From CAMUQR01 sp963526735 (GTDB taxonomy: Bacteria > Patescibacteriota > Saccharimonadia > Saccharimonadales > Saccharimonadaceae): a DNA stretch of 64,000 nt. This document shows, piece after piece, positions 34,475-42,802 of this stretch. The stretch is taken from positions 1 to 64,000 of the forward strand of contig CAURNU010000004.1 in NCBI GenBank assembly GCA_963526735.1. The letters are read 5' to 3'. Below the pieces are notes generated by a model. That model made no database searches. It saw only the letters and a program-made list of their open reading frames with translations, and was not told where the DNA came from. Position 1 is the first letter of the stretch. Each line of letters starts with the position of its first letter. The position numbers were made by a program, and so were the translations under genes.

Positions 34475-36066
34475 TGAGCAACATAACTAAGGGTAGAGCG
34501 CTTTTGGCGCTTGCCATAATCATAGCGGTCGGTGTGATCGCTTACCACTTCGGTATGCAAATCGTGCCACCACCGCCGAAGAGCTTCAACACTGTTCACC
34601 AGTCATCAAACCAAGAATCAGACAAGGCGCAAGCCGAATCTGAAGATTGGGAGATGACACTACAACAAACCGGCCTCGACAATAAGGTCTTAGACAATGG
34701 TCTACAAGCCATCAAAAAAGCTAAGACTAATCAAGAGGCCAGGTCAGCGGCTAACAAGTGGGTTGACGCAATCAAGCGCAACCCGTATTCATTAGCTGGC
34801 CAGCTGAAGAACTTATTGCCTAAGCAATACTCGACAGTGAAAGCTGAAGAGCTATATGCTAAAAAAGACAACAAGTTCATATCTTCTGACAAGGCCAAAG
34901 AAGCCGTGCGTGATTTATATGCCTTCATGGAAAGGACAAGAATCAGCAAGGCTTCTGCGGAAGAGGTTGCTGGCTACAACACTGGCCTAGTGGACGGACA
35001 AATCGTCCGTAGCGACAGCCCAGTAATCGTCGGTAATAAAGCCGCGATTAAACTGGAAGTCGCTATCGGACAAAATCAGGGTAAGACTTACTATATTCTC
35101 GCAAGATGTGGGAATCTGGTTTTGCCCGAAAAGACACCAGTTCCGGTTGGTAAGACCGACCAACCGGAACCAGAATATCAAAACTTCCAAGCTACTAAAG
35201 AGTGGAAGAATATTCCGGAGGGTACGACTGTGCCGGCCGTCACTTTTCAACTCGTAAGAGATGATAAAGTGATTGTCAGCACAAAAGTGTTACAAAGTGG
35301 TCAAACGTCAATCAGTTTTGGTAGACATATTACCAAAACTGTTGACGGTAGGAGACATACTTACACGGTACAAGAAATTGTACCAGATGGGTATGAAATG
35401 AGTAGGAACGGAAACCATTTCGTGAATACTCACAAAACTCCTAAGCCAGTGCCTAAGCCCAAAGAGCAGTTCACAAGCATTACAGTGAACAAGCGTTGGG
35501 TTAATGGTCTAGACAAAAATCCACCGAAATCTGTAAAAGTGAATCTTTTGCAGGACGGCAGAGTCTATGACCATGTTAGGCTTAGTGATAACAATGGCTG
35601 GCAACATACATTCAGTAAGTTGCCAGTTTATAACAAGGATGGAGATAGACATAGCTACAGCGTAGTGGAAGTTGATATTCCAGCAGACTATTCTGTTAGC
35701 TATGACGGTTATACAATCATCAATACGTATAAACCACCAAAGACTCCACCACCAACTCTCACTCCGAAGTCGAATGATCCGAGGGAGTACGCATACCCTA
35801 CGAAGAAACCTGGTAATAATAAGGTTAACTCTTCGCAGGCGGAAAATACTCCGCCAAGAGAACTTCGCAGTGATGAGAAGGCAAAACCAGCTTCTAAAGA
35901 GAAGCCGGTTATAGAAAAGGAGGACGTGATCGAATACAAGGAAGGCAAAACTGCCGAAGAACGCCATGAAATGGCCGTTAAAGAAGCAGAACCCCTTCCG
36001 GGAGGTGAAGACCTACCTCCAAATGATGGTGAAATCGAGCCACCATCGAATCCAAATGGTCCATAA
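34474..36066 (+). CDS. Cna_B-domain surface protein
   Basis: 530 residues. A membrane segment at about 8-28 is followed by a Pro-rich stretch and a helical region to about 175. Two Cna_B-type beta domains follow (about 232-322 and 340-425), each with a VTFQLV/VKVNLL strand and a TYTVQE/SYSVVEV strand near its end and closing with NTH or NTYK. A Pro-, Lys- and Glu-rich tail ends in NPNGP. No LPxTG motif is present, so it is probably held by the N-terminal helix. Such domains build stalks or adhesins in Gram-positive bacteria and often carry Lys-Asn isopeptide bonds. A role in host-cell attachment is inference. Confidence 0.85.
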   Translation: MSNITKGRALLALAIIIAVGVIAYHFGMQIVPPPPKSFNTVHQSSNQESDKAQAESEDWEMTLQQTGLDNKVLDNGLQAIKKAKTNQEARSAANKWVDAIKRNPYSLAGQLKNLLPKQYSTVKAEELYAKKDNKFISSDKAKEAVRDLYAFMERTRISKASAEEVAGYNTGLVDGQIVRSDSPVIVGNKAAIKLEVAIGQNQGKTYYILARCGNLVLPEKTPVPVGKTDQPEPEYQNFQATKEWKNIPEGTTVPAVTFQLVRDDKVIVSTKVLQSGQTSISFGRHITKTVDGRRHTYTVQEIVPDGYEMSRNGNHFVNTHKTPKPVPKPKEQFTSITVNKRWVNGLDKNPPKSVKVNLLQDGRVYDHVRLSDNNGWQHTFSKLPVYNKDGDRHSYSVVEVDIPADYSVSYDGYTIINTYKPPKTPPPTLTPKSNDPREYAYPTKKPGNNKVNSSQAENTPPRELRSDEKAKPASKEKPVIEKEDVIEYKEGKTAEERHEMAVKEAEPLPGGEDLPPNDGEIEPPSNPNGP

Positions 36067-36086
36067 CCAAGTGCTCAAGTTCATTT

Positions 36087-36125
36087 AGCCGAGAGACTTT
36101 ACATCTCTCGGCTTTTTCTTTTTTT
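36087..36125 (+). terminator. Strong terminator of the Cna_B operon
   Basis: AGCCGAGAGA and TCTCTCGGCT arms (36087-36096, 36104-36113) followed by TTTTCTTTTTTT. Confidence 0.93.
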
Positions 36126-36242
36126 AAACAAAAATCTTTTAAAAACCTCACCTTAACCCACCCATTTGACGACAAAATCAGCGATTTTATGAGATTTTAT
36201 GGCTTTTTTAGCGATTTTTAGCAAGAATCTTGCATATACTTA

Positions 36243-36271
36243 TTTACTTTTTATGAAAAATATGATATAAT
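36243..36271 (+). promoter_or_regulatory. Promoter of the LPKTG surface protein
   Basis: TTTACT (36243-36248), 17 bases and extended TGATATAAT (TATAAT 36266-36271), then a GGGAG ribosome site. Confidence 0.7.
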
Positions 36272-36301
36272 TATAACGTAATTATATAAGGGAGACAATG
36301 T

Positions 36302-37636
36302 ATGAAACAATTTATCCAAAATGTTATTCAGTCACCTGTTAAACTTGGCGCGGGATTAGTTATCGTAGCGAGCATGCTCGTACCGCTAATCGCCTCAGCC
36401 TGGGGACCAGCTAATCGTCCAACGTTTACGGTCCAAAAACCAGCTGATTACGTCACTTTTAACTCGATCACGAATAACCCACGACACGGCGACGAACGCA
36501 ATTTTGTCCAAATCAAGGAAAAAAATGCTTCCGATGCCAGCTACGTCGAAAAACTCGACATCAAGGAAGGCAAAACCTATACAGTGTTTATGTACTTCCA
36601 CAACAACGCGGCTGAGAATTTGAATCTCATCGCCGAAAACACTATGGCACGAGTCCAATTGCCTGGTTCAGCCAAAGCTGGTCAAGACACCCGCATCACT
36701 GGCTATATCAGCGCAAGCAACGCTCGACCACAACAAGTTTGGGATGAAGTTTACGTCAAATCCGACAAAAACCTCACTCTCCAATATATCGCAGGTTCAG
36801 CCAAAATCTACTCAAAGGGCGCCGTTAACGGTCAAACTTTGTCAAATGAGCTGTTTGGCAAAGGTGCATTGCTAGGTTATAATGCGCTTGATGGTAAAGT
36901 TCCTGGTTGTCATAACTTCGCTGGATACCTAACCTTCGACTTCCGTGTCGTTGGTGAAAATCCACCAAAACCAGACTTTAACGTTGAAAAATTAGTCGCT
37001 CCGTTTGGTAGCAACAATTTCACCAAATCAGTCAACGCCAAAACTGGCGACAAGGTTGATTTCCGTATCCAATACAAGAACGTTGGCAATCTCGAACAAG
37101 CTAAAGTTGTCGTCAAAGATACCTTGCCAGCTGGTCTCGAATTAGTCCCAGGTAGCGTTAAATTAGCTAACAAAAACACTGGTGGTAAATACACCAACCT
37201 ACCAGACAATTTAACTTCTAACGGTCAAGAGATTGGTACTTATAACCCAGGTGCAAACGCCTACATTCAGTTCACAGCAAAAGTCACCAAAACGATTGAA
37301 AACTGTGGACCAGATCAAACTCTACAAAACACCGTTAGCGTGATTACCGAACATGGCCAAAAAGCCGACCGTGCATCAGTTGTCGTGTCTGGTCAATGCG
37401 ATACTAAACAAATCCAAGTTTGTGAATTAAAAACCAAACAAATTATCACTATCAAAGAAAACGCATTTAACGCCACTCTACATTCGAAGAATCTTGATGA
37501 CTGTAAAGCTACTCCAATTGTCCCAGGTGGACTACCAAAAACTGGCTTCGGTCTGGATTCTCTCGCTAGCCTGATTGGTTTAACTTCTCTAGTTGCTAGC
37601 CTCGGTTATTACATCAATAGCCGCAAACTAGCTTAA
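36302..37636 (+). CDS. Secreted LPKTG-anchored surface protein with a DUF11 domain
   Basis: 444 residues. A signal peptide ends near residue 33 (LIASA then WG). The middle carries a DUF11-type repeat domain at about 225-350 (KTGDKVDFRIQYKNVGNLEQ, DTLPAGLELVPGS). The C-terminus has a complete sortase signal: LPKTG at 411-415, a hydrophobic helix and a basic end (SRKLA). Single-gene unit with its own promoter and terminator, so a major envelope protein is likely. No sortase gene lies in this window. The ATG at 36302 is used; another ATG 4 bases upstream is out of frame. Confidence 0.88.
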   Translation: MKQFIQNVIQSPVKLGAGLVIVASMLVPLIASAWGPANRPTFTVQKPADYVTFNSITNNPRHGDERNFVQIKEKNASDASYVEKLDIKEGKTYTVFMYFHNNAAENLNLIAENTMARVQLPGSAKAGQDTRITGYISASNARPQQVWDEVYVKSDKNLTLQYIAGSAKIYSKGAVNGQTLSNELFGKGALLGYNALDGKVPGCHNFAGYLTFDFRVVGENPPKPDFNVEKLVAPFGSNNFTKSVNAKTGDKVDFRIQYKNVGNLEQAKVVVKDTLPAGLELVPGSVKLANKNTGGKYTNLPDNLTSNGQEIGTYNPGANAYIQFTAKVTKTIENCGPDQTLQNTVSVITEHGQKADRASVVVSGQCDTKQIQVCELKTKQIITIKENAFNATLHSKNLDDCKATPIVPGGLPKTGFGLDSLASLIGLTSLVASLGYYINSRKLA

Positions 37637-37685
37637 GCAAACCCTCTTAAGTTCAGTTTGACCGCTACTTACAGAGAGACTACGG

Positions 37686-37722
37686 TATCGCCCCAGCTAT
37701 CAAGTTGGGGCGATATTTGTTT
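37686..37722 (+). terminator. Terminator of the LPKTG protein gene
   Basis: TATCGCCCCA and TGGGGCGATA arms (37686-37695, 37706-37715) followed by TTTGTTT. Confidence 0.85.
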
Positions 37723-37726
37723 GGAG

Positions 37727-37755
37727 TTGCGACCAGTTGATAAAAGTGATATAAT
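37727..37755 (+). promoter_or_regulatory. Promoter of tRNA-Arg (TCG)
   Basis: TTGCGA (37727-37732), 17 bases and TATAAT (37750-37755). Confidence 0.75.
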
Positions 37756-37767
37756 GACAATACGTAC

Positions 37768-37844
37768 GCGCCCGTAGCTCAGTGGATTAGAGTAGCTGGC
37801 TTCGAACCAGTTGGTCGGGAGTTCGAATCTCTCCGGGCGTACCA
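37768..37844 (+). tRNA. tRNA-Arg (TCG)
   Basis: Cloverleaf with anticodon loop CTTCGAA (TCG), T-loop TTCGAAT and encoded CCA. The first acceptor pair is GU. Confidence 0.93.
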
Positions 37845-37854
37845 AATAAAAAAT

Positions 37855-37877
37855 CTCACCCGTTGGTGAGGTTTTTT
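37855..37877 (+). terminator. Terminator after tRNA-Arg (TCG)
   Basis: CTCACC CGTT GGTGAG (37855-37870) followed by GTTTTTT. Confidence 0.88.
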
Positions 37878-37942
37878 ATTGGTTTTTAAAAAATAAAAGC
37901 ACTCGCATAGAGTGGTTGAATTACGATTTATGATAGCCAATC

Positions 37943-38017
37943 TGGTGCGGGTGGAGGGAATCGAACTCTCATCTTCTGCTTGGAAGGCAGACATAATAGC
38001 CATTATACGACACCCGC
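37943..38017 (-). tRNA. tRNA-Gly (TCC)
   Basis: Cloverleaf with anticodon loop CTTCCAA (TCC), ordinary T-loop TTCGATT and encoded CCA. An extended -10 box (TGCTAAAAT) lies upstream on the minus strand near 38040. Confidence 0.95.
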
Positions 38018-38142
38018 GTGGTGTTAGCTGGTGATTATTTTAGCACGAATCAAGCCTAAAGTCCAGCTTCTAGTCTGTTTTTTTCACATCAGATATGCTA
38101 AAATTAAGCCAGTTTGGTGTAGACAATGCACCAGCTTGCCCT

Positions 38143-38219
38143 GCCCCGGTAGCTCAGTGGATTAGAGTAAGCGGCTTCTATCCGTTTGGTCGGGGGTTCG
38201 AATCCCTCCCGGGGCGCCA
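38143..38219 (+). tRNA. tRNA-Arg (TCT)
   Basis: Cloverleaf with anticodon loop CTTCTAT (TCT), T-loop TTCGAAT, discriminator G and encoded CCA. TGCTAAAAT near 38096-38104 may be its -10 box. Confidence 0.93.
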
Positions 38220-38248
38220 GATTTTTGCGAGATTAACAGATACAGCGA

Positions 38249-38277
38249 TTGATTTTAGTAGCGTTTTGTGCTACAAT
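38249..38277 (+). promoter_or_regulatory. Promoter of tRNA-His
   Basis: TTGATT (38249-38254), 17 bases and extended TGCTACAAT (TACAAT 38272-38277). Confidence 0.75.
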
Positions 38278-38303
38278 GGTAAAGAGTTAATCTCGAAGTT
38301 TAT

Positions 38304-38381
38304 GGCGGATGTAGCTCAGTTGGTTAGAGCGTCTGTTTGTGGCACAGAAGGCCGTGGGTTCGAATCCCATCATTCGCCCCA
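38304..38381 (+). tRNA. tRNA-His (GTG)
   Basis: Cloverleaf with anticodon loop TTGTGGC (GTG). The extra 5' G (38304) faces the discriminator C, the identity feature of histidine tRNA. CCA is encoded. Confidence 0.95.
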
Positions 38382-38395
38382 AAATTATCAATAAA

Positions 38396-38426
38396 AATCT
38401 CCAGTTTTTATAACTGGAGATTTTTT
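38396..38426. terminator. Bidirectional terminator between tRNA-His and the pilin gene
   Basis: AATCTCCAGTT and AACTGGAGATT arms (38396-38406, 38412-38422) have T runs on both strands. Confidence 0.9.
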
Positions 38427-38435
38427 AAATTGGTA

Positions 38436-38918
38436 TTAATTACAAAATATGCCTGAACCTCTAACCTCGCCAGTGGTCACTTCGCTCGTTTTGCGTTCAA
38501 CATGATCCCAAAAAACGATTTTGATACCAGAAATTATATCGGAACTCGCCCCGCCCTCACGGCAGGCCACATAGCGTAATCGTTCTGGATTTGCCCCACT
38601 CGGTTCCCAGCCAGCACCATCACCCAAATGGCGTGCTGAGCCTGGCGGTATCATTTCTAAAAATTTCTTCCACTTTTCAGTCTTCTGACCATAAGCGTTA
38701 GGTCTCGGATCGGGATAACCACGTTCATCACCTGATAAGGCTAGGGCAATCTGTTGCTCAGCGACGTTAATAATATCATTTGCTCGTTTAGTGTTTTCGG
38801 CAGTACGAGCTCGCAGTTGTGCATCTTTGTAACGAAAGGCGATTAAGCTCACTAAAACACCAATCACAATCAGGACGATTAATAATTCAATCAAGGTAAA
38901 ACCACGTTTTGTTTTCAT
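38436..38918 (-). CDS. Type IV pilin-like protein
   Basis: 160 residues. The prepilin signal RGFTLIELLIV (cleavage after Gly6, Glu at mature position 5) and the following hydrophobic helix are typical. The globular part has two Cys near the end (ACREGG, GIFCN) that could form the disulfide loop. TATAAT lies 7 bases before the ATG, so it is transcribed separately from the pilin gene upstream. Confidence 0.9.
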   Translation of the reverse strand: MKTKRGFTLIELLIVLIVIGVLVSLIAFRYKDAQLRARTAENTKRANDIINVAEQQIALALSGDERGYPDPRPNAYGQKTEKWKKFLEMIPPGSARHLGDGAGWEPSGANPERLRYVACREGGASSDIISGIKIVFWDHVERKTSEVTTGEVRGSGIFCN

Positions 38919-38956
38919 AACTTCTATTATAAACTGTCACTTAAACAAAAGCAATT

Positions 38957-38989
38957 TTAAAAAACAACCCGCACGAAAGACGGGTTGTT
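38957..38989 (-). terminator. Terminator of the major pilin-like gene
   Basis: AACAACCCG and CGGGTTGTT arms (38963-38971, 38981-38989) with a T run on the minus strand. Confidence 0.88.
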
Positions 38990-39017
38990 TGATTAGATTC
39001 AGTCTAGAGATAATATC

Positions 39018-39500
39018 CTAGCTTGCTGGAGCAGCACAAGTTACGTTAGCGCCAGTGGTCGTACCAGCTTTAATAGCTTCATCAGCGGTACTTACATTGT
39101 TAGTTTCATAGTTCCAGAAGTAAACCTTAGCACCTACAAAGTCACCGCTACCAGTATCTTTGCAAACATGATATTGAACTTTAGTTTTAGTCGTAGCAGT
39201 GAGGGGGTCTTTAGTTACTAGAGCGTCAACTTTTTCACTGAGTTTCGCTTCTGGGTAAGTTTTACCATCATAAGTTGCGGATTTTAAGTCAGCAACAGTC
39301 TCTGGGAAGCGTGAAGCTGATGCGTTATAAGCAGTAGCTTTAGTAGCTACTTCACGAGCGTTTTGCTCAGCAGCGGTCTTGTTAGCCTTGTTCTGAACGC
39401 CTTGGTAGGTCACGACAACGATAGCTGCCAAGATACCAATCACCACGATAACGATCAAAAGCTCGATAATGGTGAAACCTTTTTTGATTGTTTTTGTCAT
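39018..39500 (-). CDS. Type IV pilin, probable major subunit
   Basis: 160 residues with KKGFTIIELLIVIVVIGILA as the prepilin signal and N-terminal helix. The globular domain is Ala/Thr/Lys-rich with two Cys (YHVCKD, NVTCAA). Strong terminator and smaller, simpler composition suggest the main pilus subunit; that is inference. No prepilin peptidase, PilB, PilC or PilT gene lies in the window. Confidence 0.9.
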   Translation of the reverse strand: MTKTIKKGFTIIELLIVIVVIGILAAIVVVTYQGVQNKANKTAAEQNAREVATKATAYNASASRFPETVADLKSATYDGKTYPEAKLSEKVDALVTKDPLTATTKTKVQYHVCKDTGSGDFVGAKVYFWNYETNNVSTADEAIKAGTTTGANVTCAAPAS

Positions 39501-39585
39501 AAGAAGTTTTTCTCCTTTATTAATTTTCTTACATCTCCATCATAAAACGCTTATGTAAAAAAATCAAGGGCTTTTTTCGATGATT

Positions 39586-40536
39586 CTATGAACTTGGCAA
39601 ATCCGACAATTTGCGCACAATAATTTCGCCTTGTACAACACCAGTTTTCTTCGATCCAGTTAGTGTCACGCGTGACTTTAGTACCACTCGGACGCTATCA
39701 GCATCATTGAGCTTCTTTTGAGTGTGAATATGATCAGTTGGATTTAAATAAATATGGCTATTCCCAATTGGAGCGTTATTCTCTCGGTATTCGATTTCCA
39801 TTTCTGCATTATCAAGCAACAACAAATCCTGCTCTTGACAATACCGATTAGCGCCACCGCTCATACTATTCACGAAATCATTACGCGAGCAAGTTGGCTT
39901 TTGCCATGGTTTATGATTAGTCTGTCCAGACTCCGTCCATTGACATAATAGTGATGAGTTATATTGCTTTGTACTAACATCCATTGGCATAATATTACGT
40001 CGATATAGTTTGCCGTCTTTGATAAAATAGACCACGTTTAGAAAAACAGGTGAATTATACTTACAATATTGTTCCGCAAAATTGCCCTCACGAAAATGAG
40101 CCAAGATTTTAATATTAGCATCGGCATCAGGTGGAGTAATAGTTGCTAAACGATTGAGAATCAGTCTCTCTGACTGACCCCCACGTCGGCAGGCACCACT
40201 GCGATACTCTTCTGGATAAATCCCGCATCGCACCGAATCTGATAACTGCAGACTATTATGACTACTATCAATGTAATCATTTTCCACTCGACCAAAAGTA
40301 TTCCGCAGAGCTGGTTTTGACAAAAATTGATTCGCCACCGTCACATCTTGTTCGATCATATCCAGTGCACGATTTAGCTGTGCCATCCGCATCGAACGGT
40401 CATTCGACAATGACGCACTCTGCGTAATGCGAATCATGGCATTGACTAACACCGCAATCAGAATCAGTGCGATAGGCACTACCACCAGCATTTCAACTAG
40501 AGTAAAACCAGATCGAGTCTTAAGTTTTATCGACAT
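39586..40536 (-). CDS. Minor pseudopilin, GspJ/PilW-like
   Basis: 316 residues with SGFTLVEMLVVVPIALILIA near the start: a class III signal with Glu at +5. It is larger than the other pilins and may sit at the pilus tip. The ATG at 40536 overlaps the upstream pilin gene by 17 bases; the upstream extension in the same frame reads through that gene and is rejected. Confidence 0.85.
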   Translation of the reverse strand: MSIKLKTRSGFTLVEMLVVVPIALILIAVLVNAMIRITQSASLSNDRSMRMAQLNRALDMIEQDVTVANQFLSKPALRNTFGRVENDYIDSSHNSLQLSDSVRCGIYPEEYRSGACRRGGQSERLILNRLATITPPDADANIKILAHFREGNFAEQYCKYNSPVFLNVVYFIKDGKLYRRNIMPMDVSTKQYNSSLLCQWTESGQTNHKPWQKPTCSRNDFVNSMSGGANRYCQEQDLLLLDNAEMEIEYRENNAPIGNSHIYLNPTDHIHTQKKLNDADSVRVVLKSRVTLTGSKKTGVVQGEIIVRKLSDLPSS

Positions 40537-40930
40537 AGAGCGCCTGTGTTTCTTTCTGGACATTGCCATTAATACGATATTCAATTTCTACCTCAACTTT
40601 TAAGATTTTTTGAGTTGTGCCATAAGGACAAGAAACACGTGTCGTAGCCTTGAGTCCAATCAAATTAGGAGTATTCGTTGGATAACTGACACGGTCGAGT
40701 GTTCGACGAGGCCAAACCGGACAGGCAAAAGTTGTGCCGGTGGCTTTGCGTAGCTCTGCATAAGCGACATTAGACGCTTCCGAGCGCAATCGTGCGTATA
40801 ACTGTGATTGGTGAACAATACTAAATAGTTGATAAGCTGAAAACAAGAATAAGCTCGCAATTATCAGCGCAATCATCACCTCAACTGCCGAAAAACCAGT
40901 TAAAGTTTGTGATCTATTTTTGGAACTCAC
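40520..40930 (-). CDS. Minor pseudopilin, GspI/PilV-like
   Basis: 136 residues with TGFSAVEVMIALIIASLFLF: an unusual FSAVE signal but with the required Gly and +5 Glu. Two Cys in the globular part. It overlaps the pilin genes on each side by 17 bases, so the three are translated as a unit. Confidence 0.82.
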   Translation of the reverse strand: MSSKNRSQTLTGFSAVEVMIALIIASLFLFSAYQLFSIVHQSQLYARLRSEASNVAYAELRKATGTTFACPVWPRRTLDRVSYPTNTPNLIGLKATTRVSCPYGTTQKILKVEVEIEYRINGNVQKETQALYVDKT

Positions 40931-41561
40931 GCGCCACTCCTGCTGTTAACTGCCTAACCGGACGTAATTCATACTTGCCTTTTTCGTAAGCTACATAATA
41001 AATCACTGCCGTGGCACATTGATAATCATAATTGTCTGTTGCTGGCCTACTGGGATAATCATTACATAGTAAACCACCAGTATTTGATGGCACCTCCTCT
41101 TTCAGCGGCGCGTAGATAATTTTATGGGCATTTTCACGCAATTGATCTTGATTTGAAAAATCCGCATTGACTGGTGAAATATTTTTTTCAACTCTAAACT
41201 GCTTGATATTTGCTACGACGATATTTCCTTCGCTCGACGAATCTCCCTTTTGACGAAATTGCTCACCATACGACTGCACGATAATCTTGCGAATCGCCTC
41301 CATTTTAGTGCGATTCGGGTAAGTACCTTTGCGAACATTCAGGTGTTTGAGCGGTTCGGATGTTGTCCCAAATTGACCCGTGTGATAAATATCATTGACG
41401 ATGTTAGCGAAGTTGACTGCGTCTTCTCGAGCTTTACGAGCAACCGTCTGATTCTGCAAATCAGCATAATAAAATCCACCAGCCGAAACCATAATGGTAA
41501 TAATTACAATCACCACTAAGATTTCCAAAATAGTAAAACCACCCTTTTGCAATCGTTTCAT
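40914..41561 (-). CDS. Minor pseudopilin, GspH/FimT-like
   Basis: 215 residues with KGGFTILEILVVIVIITIMV. First gene of the three overlapping minor pilin genes. TAAAAT abuts the ATG and a TATGCT lies 6 bases upstream, so its translation start is probably leaderless or very short-leadered. Confidence 0.85.
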   Translation of the reverse strand: MKRLQKGGFTILEILVVIVIITIMVSAGGFYYADLQNQTVARKAREDAVNFANIVNDIYHTGQFGTTSEPLKHLNVRKGTYPNRTKMEAIRKIIVQSYGEQFRQKGDSSSEGNIVVANIKQFRVEKNISPVNADFSNQDQLRENAHKIIYAPLKEEVPSNTGGLLCNDYPSRPATDNYDYQCATAVIYYVAYEKGKYELRPVRQLTAGVAREFQK

Positions 41562-41613
41562 ATTTTAAGCATAAACTTTTTTATTGAAAAATACAAGCCT
41601 TGAAGATAGTTTT

Positions 41614-42642
41614 TTAGTGTCCGATGGCCGTAATATTAATCGGCTCTTGCTCAATCGCCACACCAAATTTCTCCTTGATGATTTGTCGGATTTCTGCCAC
41701 CGCTTGTGTCAAATCCGCAAAAGTTTCAGCTGAATCGTTTAGCAAAATCAAGGCGTTATTATCATCGATTTTGACTCCGTGGAATAGTCGACCACGCAAG
41801 CCAGCCTGATCAATCATCCAGCCAGTAGGGATTTTAATTAGATCGCCAATCGGCTCCGCAAATGGCACAGTGCCGAAGTTCTTTTCAATATCATCCAGTT
41901 GCGACTTAGTGATTAAAGCGTTCTTAAAAAATGACCCAGCACTCGGAACTTGATGATAATCAGGAATCTTCGACCCACGCACTGCCAAGATGTATTGACG
42001 CAATTTCACTGGACTAAAATCAGTTAAATGATGTTGCTCGATATAATTTTGGAGCGAAGTATAAAATGGCGGTTGCGGTTGCTTGTGATGTAATTTGACC
42101 GTGACAGATGTGATAAAATATCGCCCCTTCGCCTGTTGTTTAAAAATACTCTCACGATAAGAAAAACCACAATCGGCGCTATTTAAAACCACGAACTCGC
42201 CAGTCACCGTATCAAACGCTTCTAGTTCAGTCAGTACCTGTGAAATATCTTGACCATAAGCCCCGACATTCTGAATCGGTGCCGCCCCAACCGAGCCCGG
42301 CACTCCACTCAAACTCTCAATTCCGCATAAACCCCGCTCAGTCGCATACGCCACCAAATCATCCAAAAATTCCCCAGCCCCAGCTCGCAATTCCGTCTCG
42401 CTCAATTGCTCAATTCCCTTGATACGGTTCAAAGCAACAATCGCCTCCAAATCCTGATCCGGCGCAATCGAATTACTGCCCTCGCCCAGAATCACCACCG
42501 GTAGATTCAGCTCTTGAGCTTTTTGATACAACTCCGGTACTTGCTGACGCTCAGTAATGGTCGTCAGATAACGCGCCCGTCCCAAACCAATTTTAAAAGT
42601 TGTTAAATCTCGTAATAAAACATTTTCTTGTAAATCAATCAT
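41614..42642 (-). CDS. murB: UDP-N-acetylenolpyruvoylglucosamine reductase
   Basis: Flavoenzyme completing UDP-MurNAc synthesis. 342 residues, close to the E. coli-type (type I) enzyme. FAD-binding ILGEGSNSI, GIESLSGVPGSVGAAPIQNV, catalytic Ser in AGSFFKN and C-terminal IEQEPINI (Glu) are present. An extended -10 box TGTTAAAAT ends 6 bases before the ATG; no ribosome site. With murA at 45 kb it gives the first two committed steps of peptidoglycan synthesis. Confidence 0.95.
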   Translation of the reverse strand: MIDLQENVLLRDLTTFKIGLGRARYLTTITERQQVPELYQKAQELNLPVVILGEGSNSIAPDQDLEAIVALNRIKGIEQLSETELRAGAGEFLDDLVAYATERGLCGIESLSGVPGSVGAAPIQNVGAYGQDISQVLTELEAFDTVTGEFVVLNSADCGFSYRESIFKQQAKGRYFITSVTVKLHHKQPQPPFYTSLQNYIEQHHLTDFSPVKLRQYILAVRGSKIPDYHQVPSAGSFFKNALITKSQLDDIEKNFGTVPFAEPIGDLIKIPTGWMIDQAGLRGRLFHGVKIDDNNALILLNDSAETFADLTQAVAEIRQIIKEKFGVAIEQEPINITAIGH

Positions 42643-42739
42643 GGTTATATTTTAACACTGTTACGACAAAAAAGGCACGGTTTTGACCATTGACCCATCA
42701 TTTTATCGATAGCAACCTAGCTTTTTAAACAAAAGATGG

Positions 42740-42775
42740 TATAATATACGACACTAACCTTGGACGTGCCAAGGT
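42740..42775 (+). promoter_or_regulatory. Promoter and leader hairpin of thyA-folA-tmk
   Basis: Extended -10 box TGGTATAAT (TATAAT 42740-42745) is followed by a leader hairpin ACCTTGG ACGTG CCAAGGT (42757-42775), then AAGGAGG and the thyA ATG at 42803. The hairpin has no T tract. Confidence 0.6.
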
Positions 42776-42802
42776 CGTTATTTAACAAAGGAGGAATGAA
42801 TA

